Shown: positions 1 through 8,821, numbered from the stretch's first letter. The stretch: 64,000 nucleotides of DNA from Hyphomicrobiales bacterium (GCA_900468065.1 UBTA01000061.1:1-64000), one strand, 5' to 3'. The notes: generated by a model not told the origin, from the sequence alone. Numbers and translations are program-made.

Positions 1-981
1 GCGCAGCGAGCGCTCCGCAAAGGCACGGTGGGTGCCTTCGGCGAGTGCATCCAGGCGGCCGACGCTGCCGAAGATCAGGCGGTTCTGCTGGTCCATCCGG
101 AACGAGGTCATGACCAGCCCTGTGTCCCAGCAGCCCTGGCGTTCGGGCAGGATGGTGCGGGCGATGTTGTCGGAGAGCGGGTTCGTCGCGAACTGGAAAT
201 AGGGCAGGATCGTCAGTTCCTGGGTATAGGACGTCCATGGCGTCTGGGCGAGCATATCACCGTAGGCGTTGGTGGCGACGATAACGGATTTGGCGGTGAT
301 GGTGCCGCCACCGGCCGTCAGCTTCCAGATGTCGCCCTGGCGTTCGGCCGAGCGGAGCGGCGCTTCGGTATAGATCTGGGCTCCGGCTGCAAGGGCGGCG
401 CGCGCAAGGCCTCGGGCATAGGCCAGCGGCTGGATGGTTCCAGCCCGCCGGTCGAGCAGTGCGCCGGCAAAACCGGCTGCGCCAGTCAACGACTTGGCGC
501 GATCGGCACCGACCACCTCGACAGGTGCCCCAAACGTCTTCCACTGCCGCTCGCGGTCCTGAATGTCCTTCAATCCCTCCGCTCCGACGGCGAGATGCAG
601 CGTGCCATTACGCACGGCTTCACAGGCAATGCCGTGCTGTTCGACGAGCTGATAAACCAACGAAGGACCGTCGCCGAGTTCCGTCAACAGACGCTTACCG
701 ACGTCCGCTCCCAGCGTGGCTATCAAGTCTTCCGGCTTGGTCCACATGCCGGCATTGACGAGCCCAACATTGCGGCCGGAGCCGCCAAAGCCGATCATCT
801 TCGCTTCTGCGATCGCAACGGTGACGCCCTTCTGCGCCAAGTGAAGAGCTGCCGAAAGTCCTGTGAAGCCCCCGCCGATAATAGCGACATCGACGTGGAT
901 ATCCGCCGTGAGCGGACCTGTGCCGGGCGCTGCCGGTGCCGTTGCATGCCAGAGATTGGGAAGGGAGCGTTCGGCAGCCAT
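1..981 (-). CDS. FAD-dependent oxidoreductase (DAO family), 3' end outside window
   Basis: Reads as an open frame of 327 codons from ATG at 981 to the window edge, so the C-terminus is missing. After a short N-terminal tail it has a Rossmann FAD-binding motif (VAIIGGGFTGLSAALHLAQKG, about residues 27-47), then a GSGRNVG stretch typical of the DAO/glycine oxidase superfamily. The closest type I can name is the gamma-glutamylputrescine oxidase-like group, which oxidises an amine with FAD and O2; the substrate cannot be read from the sequence. An AAGGA ribosome site lies about 9 nt before the start. A nearby ATG at 989 is in another frame. The 378-nt upstream gap suggests its own promoter. Confidence 0.85.
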   Translation of the reverse strand, partial: MAAERSLPNLWHATAPAAPGTGPLTADIHVDVAIIGGGFTGLSAALHLAQKGVTVAIAEAKMIGFGGSGRNVGLVNAGMWTKPEDLIATLGADVGKRLLTELGDGPSLVYQLVEQHGIACEAVRNGTLHLAVGAEGLKDIQDRERQWKTFGAPVEVVGADRAKSLTGAAGFAGALLDRRAGTIQPLAYARGLARAALAAGAQIYTEAPLRSAERQGDIWKLTAGGGTITAKSVIVATNAYGDMLAQTPWTSYTQELTILPYFQFATNPLSDNIARTILPERQGCWDTGLVMTSFRMDQQNRLIFGSVGRLDALAEGTHRAFAERSLR

Positions 982-1359
982 TTCGGCATTCCTTATCTGT
1001 CGGAATTGGTCTCTCAGTTTTCCGACAGATAAAGCATTGCGGCAATGTTTTTTAATGACAAAATCTGATCAAGTCATGAAGCCGCGGGGATGTTGCCGGA
1101 TTTGATCCGGCGGAGGGGCCGCGGTGCCTCCAAGCTTCGCACCACGACCCCGATTCCGTTTGCGTGCCAAAGTCCGTCTTCTCGAAAAGAATTTTCAATA
1201 TTGCTTTGACCGGATCGACTGGCCGAGCCGGAAATGACTACGTCTTGAAAGTGCCCAAGATACGGTTCTGAACGCACCTCGGACGTTTTCATTTTCAACG
1301 GCTTTCGGCTTTCGTCACTCCCCCAAATGGGGGGAGAACCCCATAATTTTTAAGGGTTT
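982..1359. other. Intergenic stretch with three hairpins, no gene seen
   Basis: Holds no ORF with coding character. Three self-complementary elements are visible: GCCGGAT-ttg-ATCCGGC at 1095-1111, flanked by CCGCGG copies that could extend it into a nested stem; CTCCCCC-aaatg-GGGGGAG at 1318-1336; and AACCC/GGGTT at 1337-1357. The last two sit just past the stop of the minus-strand L,D-transpeptidase gene and may end its transcript, but no clear T-run follows them in that direction. Confidence 0.4.
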
Positions 1360-2742
1360 TTAGTCGATGAATTCGACCGTTGTTCCGACGCTTACCATTT
1401 TGGCAAGTTCCGTCGCGTCCCAGTTGGTAAGGCGTACGCAGCCGTGACTCTGGGTTTTACCAATCTTGGACGGTTCCGGGGTTCCGTGGATACCATAGGT
1501 GGGCTTCGACAGTGCGATCCAGACAGTGCCGACGGGGCCGTTCGGTCCTGGCTGCAGGGTCAGGACCTTGTCATTCTCGCCCTGTTTGAAATTGATTTTC
1601 GGATTATAGGTATAACCGGGATTAAGCGCGATGCGATCGACCTGCACCGTACCTGAGGGTGATGGCGTGTCAGAGGAGCCGATCGTTGCCGGGTAGGCGG
1701 CAATCAGCGTGCCCGCCTCGTCATAGGCAAACACCTGCTTTCGATACTTGTCCGCGACGATTCGTGCCACCTTGCCCGTCTTGGCCTCACCTGGATTGAT
1801 CACTTTGATGATCGTTCCGGGAATGGTGAAATCGATGCCTGGGTTCAGCTCACGCAGGTAGGCTTCGTCCATGTGGAATTTTTCACCCAGCATTTCCGTC
1901 GTCGATGTGAAGGACAGGTGTGGCAAGACGGCCTTGTGGGCATAGTCTTCCGGAATGGAGGCGACATAGGGACCGGCCGCATCGGCTGCCGTGATCGTAT
2001 AGGTGGTGATCGGCAGGCCGCCGGTAAAGCGCAGCCGCTCGAGAATGTCATCGGTATTGTTTGGGTCCAGTGTCTCGCCGGTGGCCTTCTGCCATGCTTC
2101 GATGGCCTTGGTGACGTTCGATCCCGTCTTGCCGTCGATCACGCCCGGAGAAAATCCTTCCCGGTCGAGAAATACTTGCAGCGCGGTGATTTCAGCGCTC
2201 GATTTCTTGGTAATTCGCGTTGCCGCGGGCAGAGACTCGCGCTGTGGCGCTGCATCTTCTGGCGGCAGGGCCGCCATGTCGTTTTCGTCCGGCGGCGAAT
2301 ACATTCCGTCCGGCAGTTGCTCGCGCTCGACGCTTCGCGGTGTAGTCTCCCTGAAGTCGGGGATAGAACCGGTCACGTCGCCAGGCTCCGAATAACCCTG
2401 GTCAGTAAAGGCCGGGTCGGAGTAGCCGTAGTCCGGATTGGTGTAGACATCGCGGTTTCGTGGGCGCGGGCGTTGTGCATCGCGCTGCTGCCGACCCGAT
2501 CCCATCACTGTCGCGACGACATTGCCCCATGCATCGACCAGAACGGTGCGTCCGCGACTGTCGCGCGTCATCCGGACGTCGCCCGATTCGGGGGTGTAAT
2601 CGAGGATTTCACCTTGTGGTGTCACCAGCACCGCATTGGCGGGCAGGCGGCCAAAGCCTTCCTGCGCCTTGGCGGCAGAGGCAAGCGCGAGCACGCTGGC
2701 AGCGGCAAAAAGGGCAAAGCCGGTTCTGAAAACGAACGTCAC
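1360..2742 (-). CDS. L,D-transpeptidase (YkuD) with peptidoglycan-binding domain
   Basis: Periplasmic enzyme expected to form 3-3 peptidoglycan crosslinks or attach proteins to peptidoglycan. The 460 residues start with a signal peptide cleaved near AKA-QE (about residue 27). A low-complexity Pro/Asp/Arg-rich segment follows (about 80-175), then a PG_binding_1-like repeat (about 185-240, QVFLDREGFSPGVIDGKTG), a LysM-like stretch (about 280-315) and the C-terminal YkuD domain. Its catalytic signature HG...SHGCVRL places the nucleophile at Cys435. The start is GTG, with AGG about 8 nt upstream. Many rhizobial genomes carry several such paralogues, so the specific role is not assignable. Confidence 0.92.
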   Translation of the reverse strand: MTFVFRTGFALFAAASVLALASAAKAQEGFGRLPANAVLVTPQGEILDYTPESGDVRMTRDSRGRTVLVDAWGNVVATVMGSGRQQRDAQRPRPRNRDVYTNPDYGYSDPAFTDQGYSEPGDVTGSIPDFRETTPRSVEREQLPDGMYSPPDENDMAALPPEDAAPQRESLPAATRITKKSSAEITALQVFLDREGFSPGVIDGKTGSNVTKAIEAWQKATGETLDPNNTDDILERLRFTGGLPITTYTITAADAAGPYVASIPEDYAHKAVLPHLSFTSTTEMLGEKFHMDEAYLRELNPGIDFTIPGTIIKVINPGEAKTGKVARIVADKYRKQVFAYDEAGTLIAAYPATIGSSDTPSPSGTVQVDRIALNPGYTYNPKINFKQGENDKVLTLQPGPNGPVGTVWIALSKPTYGIHGTPEPSKIGKTQSHGCVRLTNWDATELAKMVSVGTTVEFID

Positions 2743-2900
2743 GATGAAACCTGTTGTCTGGCAGTTGAACTCGGTGCGTACAAATCAAATGGGACGGTAA
2801 TATGAATAAACTGAATTCATTATGAACAGTTCCCTAAAATCCATCTAATTCGGTGACTTGCCGGTTTCAAGGAGGTGATGCGGCGCCGTATTTGCGTTAG

Positions 2901-2933
2901 CCTTGATGGAAAGGACGATCGATTCCATCAAGG
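2901..2933. promoter_or_regulatory. Perfect 11-bp inverted repeat upstream of the epimerase-like gene
   Basis: CCTTGATGGAA at 2901-2911 and its exact reverse complement at 2923-2933 flank an 11-nt loop that itself contains CGATCG. It ends 24 nt before the ATG at 2958. There is no T-run, so it is better explained as an operator (arms two helical turns apart, centre to centre) or a leader hairpin than as a terminator. Confidence 0.5.
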
Positions 2934-2957
2934 TGCGGGAATACGGGAGAGGACGCA

Positions 2958-3812
2958 ATGGCGATCAAGCTGTCCGGCGGCGGCGGGCAAGGTGACTTCC
3001 ATATTCTCCTTGATCGGCAATCGGCGCTGGATATCGGCGCCTTTACCGTCGATGGTATTGATGTCTCGCCGGGAACGGCGATCCCGTCCGATGGCGACCG
3101 GCGCATCGACCACGCGCTTCAGGGCTTCTTCTTTACCTGCGGTCCCGATCATATCCGCCATCCGGAACCCATTGAAGAGGACGGCGAAGGGCGGATGTTT
3201 CCCTTGCACGGGTCGCTTTGCGGAACGCCGGTCAGCCGGACGGAGATGGCGGCAGAGGGCGAACCTCCGGGGTGCCTTGCTGAGACCAAGGTTCCGCTTG
3301 CCAATGGTGGTTCCGCTCTGCTCTCACGGCGATGGACCGTCAATGCCGATACCGCAGAAGTGTTGCTCGCCGACCGGGTCACCAATACCGGCGATACGCC
3401 GTTTGCACCGATGTTGATGTATCACATGAATATCGGCGGCTGGCTGCTCGGCGATGACACCCATATCGCGGGAACGATGTTCGGTGACGAGAAGCGCCCG
3501 TGGCGATTCGGTGAGGGGGAGAGCGCAAATTTCTGCGTGCCTGCCGCAGAGATGTCCGACGGCGGCTGGGCGCAGGTGGTGCTTGGACCATTCGAAGCCT
3601 TGTCCGGCCGCTCGCTGATCGTCCGCTTTTCGACAGCAACCCTGCCGTTCCTGCAGATGTGGCGATGCCAGCGGGGATCGGCTGACGTCATCAGCATCGA
3701 GCCGGTTTCGCACCGTATCGCCCGGCGCGCGGCGCTTGCTGCTGCCGGTGCAATGCCGATGCTCGCGCCGGGCGAGACGGTGGAATACGCGCTGGCGTTC
3801 CAGATCCGCTGA
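2958..3812 (+). CDS. Aldose 1-epimerase-like protein (DUF4432 type)
   Basis: The 284-residue protein has the galactose-mutarotase-like beta-sandwich features of the DUF4432 group: a GRRIDHALQGFFFTCG-like early motif (DRRIDHALQGFFFTCGPDHI, about 49-68), MFPLHGSLCGTPVS (about 79-92) and MLMYHMNIGGWLL (about 154-166). Family members are thought to mutarotate or bind sugars in the cytoplasm; no signal peptide is seen. A strong GGGAGAGG ribosome site precedes the ATG. It stands alone upstream of a small DUF442 gene 75 nt away. The sugar substrate is unknown. Confidence 0.8.
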   Translation: MAIKLSGGGGQGDFHILLDRQSALDIGAFTVDGIDVSPGTAIPSDGDRRIDHALQGFFFTCGPDHIRHPEPIEEDGEGRMFPLHGSLCGTPVSRTEMAAEGEPPGCLAETKVPLANGGSALLSRRWTVNADTAEVLLADRVTNTGDTPFAPMLMYHMNIGGWLLGDDTHIAGTMFGDEKRPWRFGEGESANFCVPAAEMSDGGWAQVVLGPFEALSGRSLIVRFSTATLPFLQMWRCQRGSADVISIEPVSHRIARRAALAAAGAMPMLAPGETVEYALAFQIR

Positions 3813-3887
3813 GCCCGCCTTTCCAATTGACGCGGTACGCCACCGGTCTTACATCAGTCCGGACATTATTTTGAGGAAGGCACAGCC

Positions 3888-4226
3888 ATGGACATTCGCC
3901 AGATCAACGATGAATATTCGGTCACCGGACAGATTTCCGTCGAGGACCTCGATACGATCAAGGCGCTGGGTTTCAAGTCCATCCTCTGCCATCGCCCGGA
4001 TTTCGAGCAGCCCGATCAGCCGCAGTTCGAAACGATCGCTGCCCGCGCCAAGGAGCTTGGCCTCGACATCACCCATATTCCGGTCGGCCCGATGGGCGTG
4101 ACGGCCGATTCCGTGCGTGAAATGGTCGATGCGCTGGATACGTTCGAACGCCCGATGCTCGGCTATTGCCGCTCCGGCGCCCGCTCGACCAATGTCTATC
4201 AGCAGACCCAGCACATTCGCGGCTGA
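3888..4226 (+). CDS. DUF442 / TIGR01244-type small phosphatase-like protein
   Basis: The 112-residue cytosolic protein resembles the small domain fused to Blh beta-lactamase-like hydrolases and found alone in rhizobia. It starts MDIRQINDEYSVTGQIS and carries the loop YCRSGARS (about residues 97-104), a cysteine-based loop like that of rhodaneses and dual-specificity phosphatases, with Cys98 as the likely nucleophile. Such proteins have been linked to sulfur transfer or sulfide handling, but no sulfur-metabolism neighbour is present here. GAGGAAGG lies 9 nt before the ATG. Confidence 0.8.
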   Translation: MDIRQINDEYSVTGQISVEDLDTIKALGFKSILCHRPDFEQPDQPQFETIAARAKELGLDITHIPVGPMGVTADSVREMVDALDTFERPMLGYCRSGARSTNVYQQTQHIRG

Positions 4227-4234
4227 TATTTTTG

Positions 4235-4266
4235 GACGGCGCGCTGTCTTGCGACCGCGCGCCGTC
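4235..4266. terminator. Hairpin between convergent genes
   Basis: GACGGCGCGC at 4235-4244 pairs perfectly with GCGCGCCGTC at 4257-4266 around a 12-nt loop, between the convergent DUF442 and ThDP-enzyme genes. T-tracts are poor on both sides, so it is a likely but weak bidirectional terminator. Confidence 0.55.
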
Positions 4267-4281
4267 GTTTGCTGATGAAAC

Positions 4282-5928
4282 CTAGCCGTGCCGGATCTGG
4301 CTCAGCGTGCGCGTCGGCGTGATTGCTTCCGGATCGAGCCTGATCTCGATGATCGATGGCTTGCCGCTTTGGCGGGCGCGCTCAAAGGCACCGGCAAATT
4401 CCTCCGTTTTTTCCACGAGTTCGCCATGACCGCCATAGGCGCGGGCGAAGGCTGCAAAATCGGGATTGGTCAGGTCGGTGCCGCTGACCCTGCCCGGATA
4501 TTCCCGCTCCTGGTGCATGCGGATCGTGCCGTAGATGCCATTGTTGATCACCAGCGTGATGATCGCCAGATTGTAGCGTACGGCGGTGGCAAATTCCTGC
4601 CCGTGCATCATGAAGCAGCCATCACCGGCAAAGCAGATGACTTCGCGCTCCGGAAACAGCTGCTTGGCGGCCACGGCTGCCGGCAGGCCGTAGCCCATCG
4701 AGCCGGAGGTCGGAGCCGCCTGCGTGTTGAACTGCTGGAACCGGTGGAAGCGGTGCAGCCAAGTGGCATAGTTGCCGGCGCCATTGGCAAAGATCGTGTC
4801 CTTTGCAGTATTCGCCTCGATATGGCGCATGACCGGCCCCATCTGCACGTCGCCGGGGCCGGTTTCGGGCGGGGTCGACCAGGTGAGATAGGAATGATGC
4901 ATCCGTGCCGTCCGCTCGGACTGACGATGTGGGTGCGCTGGTGTCAGGGTCTCAAGGGCGGCTGCGAAATTAGCGGGTGTGGCAGCAATCGCCAGATCCG
5001 GGCGGTAGACCCGGCCGAGTTCACTGGGATCGGGATAGACGTGCACCAGCGTCTGCTGCGGGTAGGGCACCTCTAAAAGGGTGTAACCGGAGGATGGCAT
5101 TTCGGAGAAGCGGCCGCCGATCAACAGGACCAGATCGGCTTCGCGGATGTCCTTGGCCAGCGCCGGGTTGATGCCGATGCCGACATCTCCGGCATAATTC
5201 GGATGCAGATGGTCAAACAGCATCTGGCGGCGGAAGGAGCAGCCGACTGGCAGGTCGAAGCGCTCGGCGAACGACTGAAACTGCCGGACTGCCTGTTCGC
5301 TCCAACGGGTGCCGCCGAGAATGGCGATCGGCCGTTCGGCCTTGGCGATGAGCTGCTCCAGTGCCTGCATCTGGCTTGGGCCGGGATGGCTTTCCACCGG
5401 CTGATAGGGTTTTGCCGAGACTGCTTCCGTCTTTTGCGTCAGCATGTCCTCCGGCAGGGTCAGAACCACCGGCCCGGGACGGCCGGATGTGGCGACCGCA
5501 AAGGCGCGGGTGACGAATTCCGGGATGCGGGTGGGATCGTCGATCTCGCCGACCCATTTGGCGATTTCGGTGAAGGCGCGGCGATATTCGATTTCCTGGA
5601 AGGCCTCCCGCTCGCGGGCATCGCGCTGGACCTGGCCGATGAACAGGATCATCGGGATCGAATCCTGCCGGGCAATATGCAGGCCGGCCGACGCGTTCAT
5701 GGCGCCCGGACCGCGTGTCACCATGCAGATGCCGGGTTCGCCGGTCAGCCGGCCCCAGGCGTCAGCCATCATCGCGGCGCCACCTTCCTGACGGCAGACC
5801 ACGACGTCTATGTCGGTATCATGGAGGGCGTCGAGCACGGCGAGATAGCTTTCGCCCGGCACGCAGGACACCCGCCTGACGCCATTCGCCTTCAGCGCTT
5901 CAACGATCAATTCTCCGCCTGTCTTCAT
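4282..5928 (-). CDS. Thiamine diphosphate-dependent enzyme (acetolactate synthase-like)
   Basis: The 548-residue protein has the three-domain layout of the pyruvate oxidase/acetolactate synthase family. The N-terminal PYR domain carries the cofactor-activating Glu in VPGESYLAVLDAL (about residue 25). A central FAD/NAD-like fold follows, and the C-terminal PP domain has GDGCFMMHGQEF...NNGIYGTIRMHQ, matching the GDG-X(~26)-N Mg/ThDP motif. The real start is ATG at 5928, directly after GGGAGGAG; a TTG 15 nt upstream lies inside that ribosome site. It is the last gene of a minus-strand operon with an EamA permease and an alpha/beta hydrolase, and no small regulatory subunit gene is adjacent, which argues against branched-chain synthesis. 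Substrate unknown. Confidence 0.88.
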   Translation of the reverse strand: MKTGGELIVEALKANGVRRVSCVPGESYLAVLDALHDTDIDVVVCRQEGGAAMMADAWGRLTGEPGICMVTRGPGAMNASAGLHIARQDSIPMILFIGQVQRDAREREAFQEIEYRRAFTEIAKWVGEIDDPTRIPEFVTRAFAVATSGRPGPVVLTLPEDMLTQKTEAVSAKPYQPVESHPGPSQMQALEQLIAKAERPIAILGGTRWSEQAVRQFQSFAERFDLPVGCSFRRQMLFDHLHPNYAGDVGIGINPALAKDIREADLVLLIGGRFSEMPSSGYTLLEVPYPQQTLVHVYPDPSELGRVYRPDLAIAATPANFAAALETLTPAHPHRQSERTARMHHSYLTWSTPPETGPGDVQMGPVMRHIEANTAKDTIFANGAGNYATWLHRFHRFQQFNTQAAPTSGSMGYGLPAAVAAKQLFPEREVICFAGDGCFMMHGQEFATAVRYNLAIITLVINNGIYGTIRMHQEREYPGRVSGTDLTNPDFAAFARAYGGHGELVEKTEEFAGAFERARQSGKPSIIEIRLDPEAITPTRTLSQIRHG

Positions 5929-5962
5929 ATCTGCTCCTCCCAAAGCACTTCGATAAAATTTG

Positions 5963-6913
5963 TCAGATGGCCGGCGATACCGGCGCTATACCTGCTGTTT
6001 TGTTGACCCGGCGCTCGCGCCAGATGATGTAGAGGCCGGAACCGATGATGATCGCGATGCCCAGCCATTTCAGCGCGTCGGGCAGGTGGCCGAACACCAG
6101 CCAGCCGAAGATCGTCGCCGAAACGATCTCCAGATATTGCAGCGGCGCCAGCACCGAGGCGGGGGCGGCACGATAGGCATAGACGCCGAGCACGCCGGAA
6201 ATCGTCGCGGTGATGCCGACGCCGAGCAGATAAAGGCCGGCGGTCATATCCGGCACGACCGGATCGAAGATTTCCGAGCCGGTGCCGTCGCCGATATAAA
6301 GCAGGATGCCGCAGAACACCGCACCCCAGACGCCGGCATGAAACTGCATCGACCATGGATCCTCGTTCTGCGCCACCAGACGGGTGACGAGCAGGAAAAT
6401 TGCAAGTCCGAAGGCCGAGACAACAGGCAAAAGTGCGATCCAGCCTACCTCCTGCATGCTCGGCTGGATGACCAAAAGCGCTCCGAAAAAACCGACGCCG
6501 CAGGCGGTATACCGACGCCAGCCGATGGTTTCCTTGAGGAAGATGCTGCCGAGGATGGTCAGGATGATCGGTTCGACGAAGAAGATGGCGATGGCGTCGG
6601 CCACTTCCATCGCCTTCAGCGTGGTGATGAAGGACAGCATGGTCACGACGAGCAGGCCGCCGCGCAGCATATGCAGGCCGGTCTTCTTCCAGGACAGATC
6701 GAACAACGTGCCGCGGACGATGACGATCGGCAGGATGAAGATCATCTGCAGCACGAAGCGGACGGCAGTGATTTCAGCTGATGGAATGGTGGTGATCGCG
6801 AGTTTTGCAAAGATATCGATCAGCGGCGAGATCAGCACCGCGATGACCATCAGGCCGAGACCGAAGGAGATGTCGTTGCTGCGTGTGGCAGCGTTTGCAG
6901 AAATGTCGGTCAT
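5963..6913 (-). CDS. EamA/DMT-family permease
   Basis: The 316-residue inner-membrane protein has about ten transmembrane segments in two EamA repeats, e.g. VRFVLQMIFILPIVIV in the first and AAPASVLAPLQYLEIVSATIFGWLVF (about 240-265) in the second. The family exports small metabolites, often amino acids. The start at 6913 is chosen because AAGG precedes it and it lies 13 nt past the stop of the upstream hydrolase gene; longer in-frame starts fall inside that gene. Located in the middle of the three-gene operon, it might move the substrate or product of the downstream ThDP enzyme (inference). Confidence 0.88.
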   Translation of the reverse strand: MTDISANAATRSNDISFGLGLMVIAVLISPLIDIFAKLAITTIPSAEITAVRFVLQMIFILPIVIVRGTLFDLSWKKTGLHMLRGGLLVVTMLSFITTLKAMEVADAIAIFFVEPIILTILGSIFLKETIGWRRYTACGVGFFGALLVIQPSMQEVGWIALLPVVSAFGLAIFLLVTRLVAQNEDPWSMQFHAGVWGAVFCGILLYIGDGTGSEIFDPVVPDMTAGLYLLGVGITATISGVLGVYAYRAAPASVLAPLQYLEIVSATIFGWLVFGHLPDALKWLGIAIIIGSGLYIIWRERRVNKTAGIAPVSPAI

Positions 6914-6926
6914 GCCGGGCCTTCGC

Positions 6927-7862
6927 TCATTTCCGCTGTTCGACGACGGAGAGGCACCATCCGGCAAAATCCTGCATGACACCATCGCGCTCGATTTCGT
7001 TCAAGGTTTCGTGGCGCATGGTGGGATAGATCACTGTCGTCACGCGTTTCAAGCCGACAGCCAACATGCACCGTTCCAGCCAGCGGATTTCCCGTCCGCC
7101 GTTGGTGGCCGGGTCCTGGCCGCCGCCGACCAGGTGGATCGGCAAGTTTTTCGGCAGCCGCTGCAGCCGGTCCGTTCGTGCACCGTCGAAGGTCAGAGTG
7201 AACAGGTCGATCCACATCGAAACGCTGGCATCGAAACCGCAGAGCGGGTCGTCGATGTATTTTGCCACTTCCACCTTGTCGTGCGACAGCCAGTCATAGT
7301 CGGTCCTGCGGTCGGGGATTGTTTTGGCCCAGGCGGCGAATGTCAGTTTCGACAGCAGCCCGCTTGGCACATCGGAGCCTTTCAGCATTTTCTCGATGGC
7401 GAGGATGGCTTGGGCTGCGCGTCCGGCCAGCCCCGGATTGAAATTCGAATTCCAGACAGCCAGTCCATCGTAAAGGCCCGGATCCGTTTCCGCGGCGTTC
7501 AGGGCGATCAGGCCGCCCATGGAATGGCCGAACAGGATGACGGGAAGACCGGGATGACGGCTGGTGGTCATCATGCGCATTGCCCTGACGTCGTCGACGA
7601 CCTTGGCTGCCCCTTGCGATTGCGCATAACGGCCGAGCGGTGCATCGACGGCTTTTGTTGCGCCGTGGCCGCGATGATCGTGCGCATAGACGTTGAAACC
7701 GTGGGTGGCCATGACCTCGGCAAAGCGGGCGTAACGGGCTGAGTGTTCGGCCAGTCCGTGGCTGACGAGCAGCACGCCTTTTTGCGGCGCGCCGGCAGGC
7801 CAGTGGCGCCAGGCAAGGGCTGCTCCGCTCGGGCTTTGTAACGTCTCGACCGTGGTGAACAC
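6927..7862 (-). CDS. Alpha/beta hydrolase, monoacylglycerol lipase/lysophospholipase-like
   Basis: A 311-residue Hydrolase_4 (serine aminopeptidase S33-like) protein. Visible motifs are HDHRGHGAT (about 60-68), the nucleophile elbow GHSMGG (about 112-117, Ser114) and a late catalytic His in MRHETLNE (about 284). There is no signal peptide, so it probably acts in the cytoplasm or at the membrane on lysophospholipids or monoglycerides. GTG start with a GGGAGG box about 10 nt upstream. First gene of the operon with the EamA permease and ThDP enzyme, divergent from the RNase T2-like gene. Confidence 0.87.
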   Translation of the reverse strand: MFTTVETLQSPSGAALAWRHWPAGAPQKGVLLVSHGLAEHSARYARFAEVMATHGFNVYAHDHRGHGATKAVDAPLGRYAQSQGAAKVVDDVRAMRMMTTSRHPGLPVILFGHSMGGLIALNAAETDPGLYDGLAVWNSNFNPGLAGRAAQAILAIEKMLKGSDVPSGLLSKLTFAAWAKTIPDRRTDYDWLSHDKVEVAKYIDDPLCGFDASVSMWIDLFTLTFDGARTDRLQRLPKNLPIHLVGGGQDPATNGGREIRWLERCMLAVGLKRVTTVIYPTMRHETLNEIERDGVMQDFAGWCLSVVEQRK

Positions 7863-8053
7863 CCCTTAGATCCTCCCAGGCGAAGTTCCTGCGCTAACCG
7901 CTATCAAATTGATTTACCAGCCAAAGGCAACAAGCGCTTGGTGCTTGTTTGACATCAGGTGAGGAAAAAATCGATCGGGCATGGATTTCAGGTTGCAATT
8001 TTCCCGTTTTAATCGCTAAATGATCTTGTTTTGTTCTTCTTGAGGAGGCTGGC

Positions 8054-8821
8054 ATGCAAGGGAATGTGAGGACTATCTTCGTACCGTTTCTGCATCGTCT
8101 GGGGGGGATCCTGATCGCTGCAATGTTTGTTTCACCGGTCTTTGCGGAGGAAAAAGCCGCAGCTCCCAAGGGCAAAACCGAATACATTCTCGCTGTCAGC
8201 TGGCAGCCGGGATTTTGCGAGACCCGCCCGACCCGCAAGGAATGTGCTGGACAGACCGCAGAGCGCCACGACGCGACGCATTTTTCCCTGCACGGCCTCT
8301 GGCCGGTGAAGAAGAGCTATTGTGGCGTCGCTGCGGAGATCAAGGCCCGCGACCAGAAAGGCGACTGGCTGGATCTGCCGCAACTGGCCATGGCTGAGGA
8401 GACGGCAGCCCAGCTGGTGGTGGCCATGCCGGGAACGCAATCCGGGCTCGACCGGCACCAATGGCTGCGCAGCGGCACATGCCACGGCGGCACCGCGCAG
8501 GACTATTTTGCAGTGCAGCTTCGTCTTCTTGCGGAAATCAACGGCTCGGCGGTGCGCACCCTGTTTGCCGGCCGGCTCGGAGGGGATGTGACGGAAAGCG
8601 AGGTCAAGCAGGCCTTTGACGACAGTTTTGGCAAGGGGGCGGGCGACCGCGTCAGGATGCGGTGCCAGAAAATCGGCGTGCGCAGCGTTGTCACCGGGCT
8701 TACGATCGGCCTGTCGGGCGATATTTCCGCCAATGCCGGCCTTTCAAGTCTGATCCTTGCCGCCGGTGATACCGATTTCAAATGCGCAAAAGGCACCGTC
8801 GATACAGCCGGCATTCAGTGA
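8054..8821 (+). CDS. Secreted RNase T2-fold protein with altered second active-site motif
   Basis: The 255-residue protein starts with a signal peptide ending near VFA-EE (about residue 31). The CAS I motif FSLHGLWP (His80) is intact, and several Cys suit the family's disulfides. The CAS II motif, normally HE(W/Y)xKHGxC, reads HQWLRSGTC (135-143), so the usual Glu, Lys and second His are Gln136, Arg139 and Ser140. Canonical RNase T2 enzymes cleave RNA in the periplasm using both histidines, so this one may be weakly active, inactive, or an RNA-binding derivative. A strong GAGGAGG precedes the ATG. Transcribed alone, divergent from the lipase operon. Confidence 0.85.
   Translation: MQGNVRTIFVPFLHRLGGILIAAMFVSPVFAEEKAAAPKGKTEYILAVSWQPGFCETRPTRKECAGQTAERHDATHFSLHGLWPVKKSYCGVAAEIKARDQKGDWLDLPQLAMAEETAAQLVVAMPGTQSGLDRHQWLRSGTCHGGTAQDYFAVQLRLLAEINGSAVRTLFAGRLGGDVTESEVKQAFDDSFGKGAGDRVRMRCQKIGVRSVVTGLTIGLSGDISANAGLSSLILAAGDTDFKCAKGTVDTAGIQ

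Noticed and set aside
28-1032. 334-codon plus-strand open frame at the window start
   Set aside because: It is the shadow of the minus-strand FAD oxidoreductase, whose Rossmann motif and ribosome site are clear. The plus-strand translation has no family features.
1074-1298. 74-codon minus-strand frame in the first intergenic region
   Set aside because: No ribosome site or recognisable sequence; the region is rich in hairpins.
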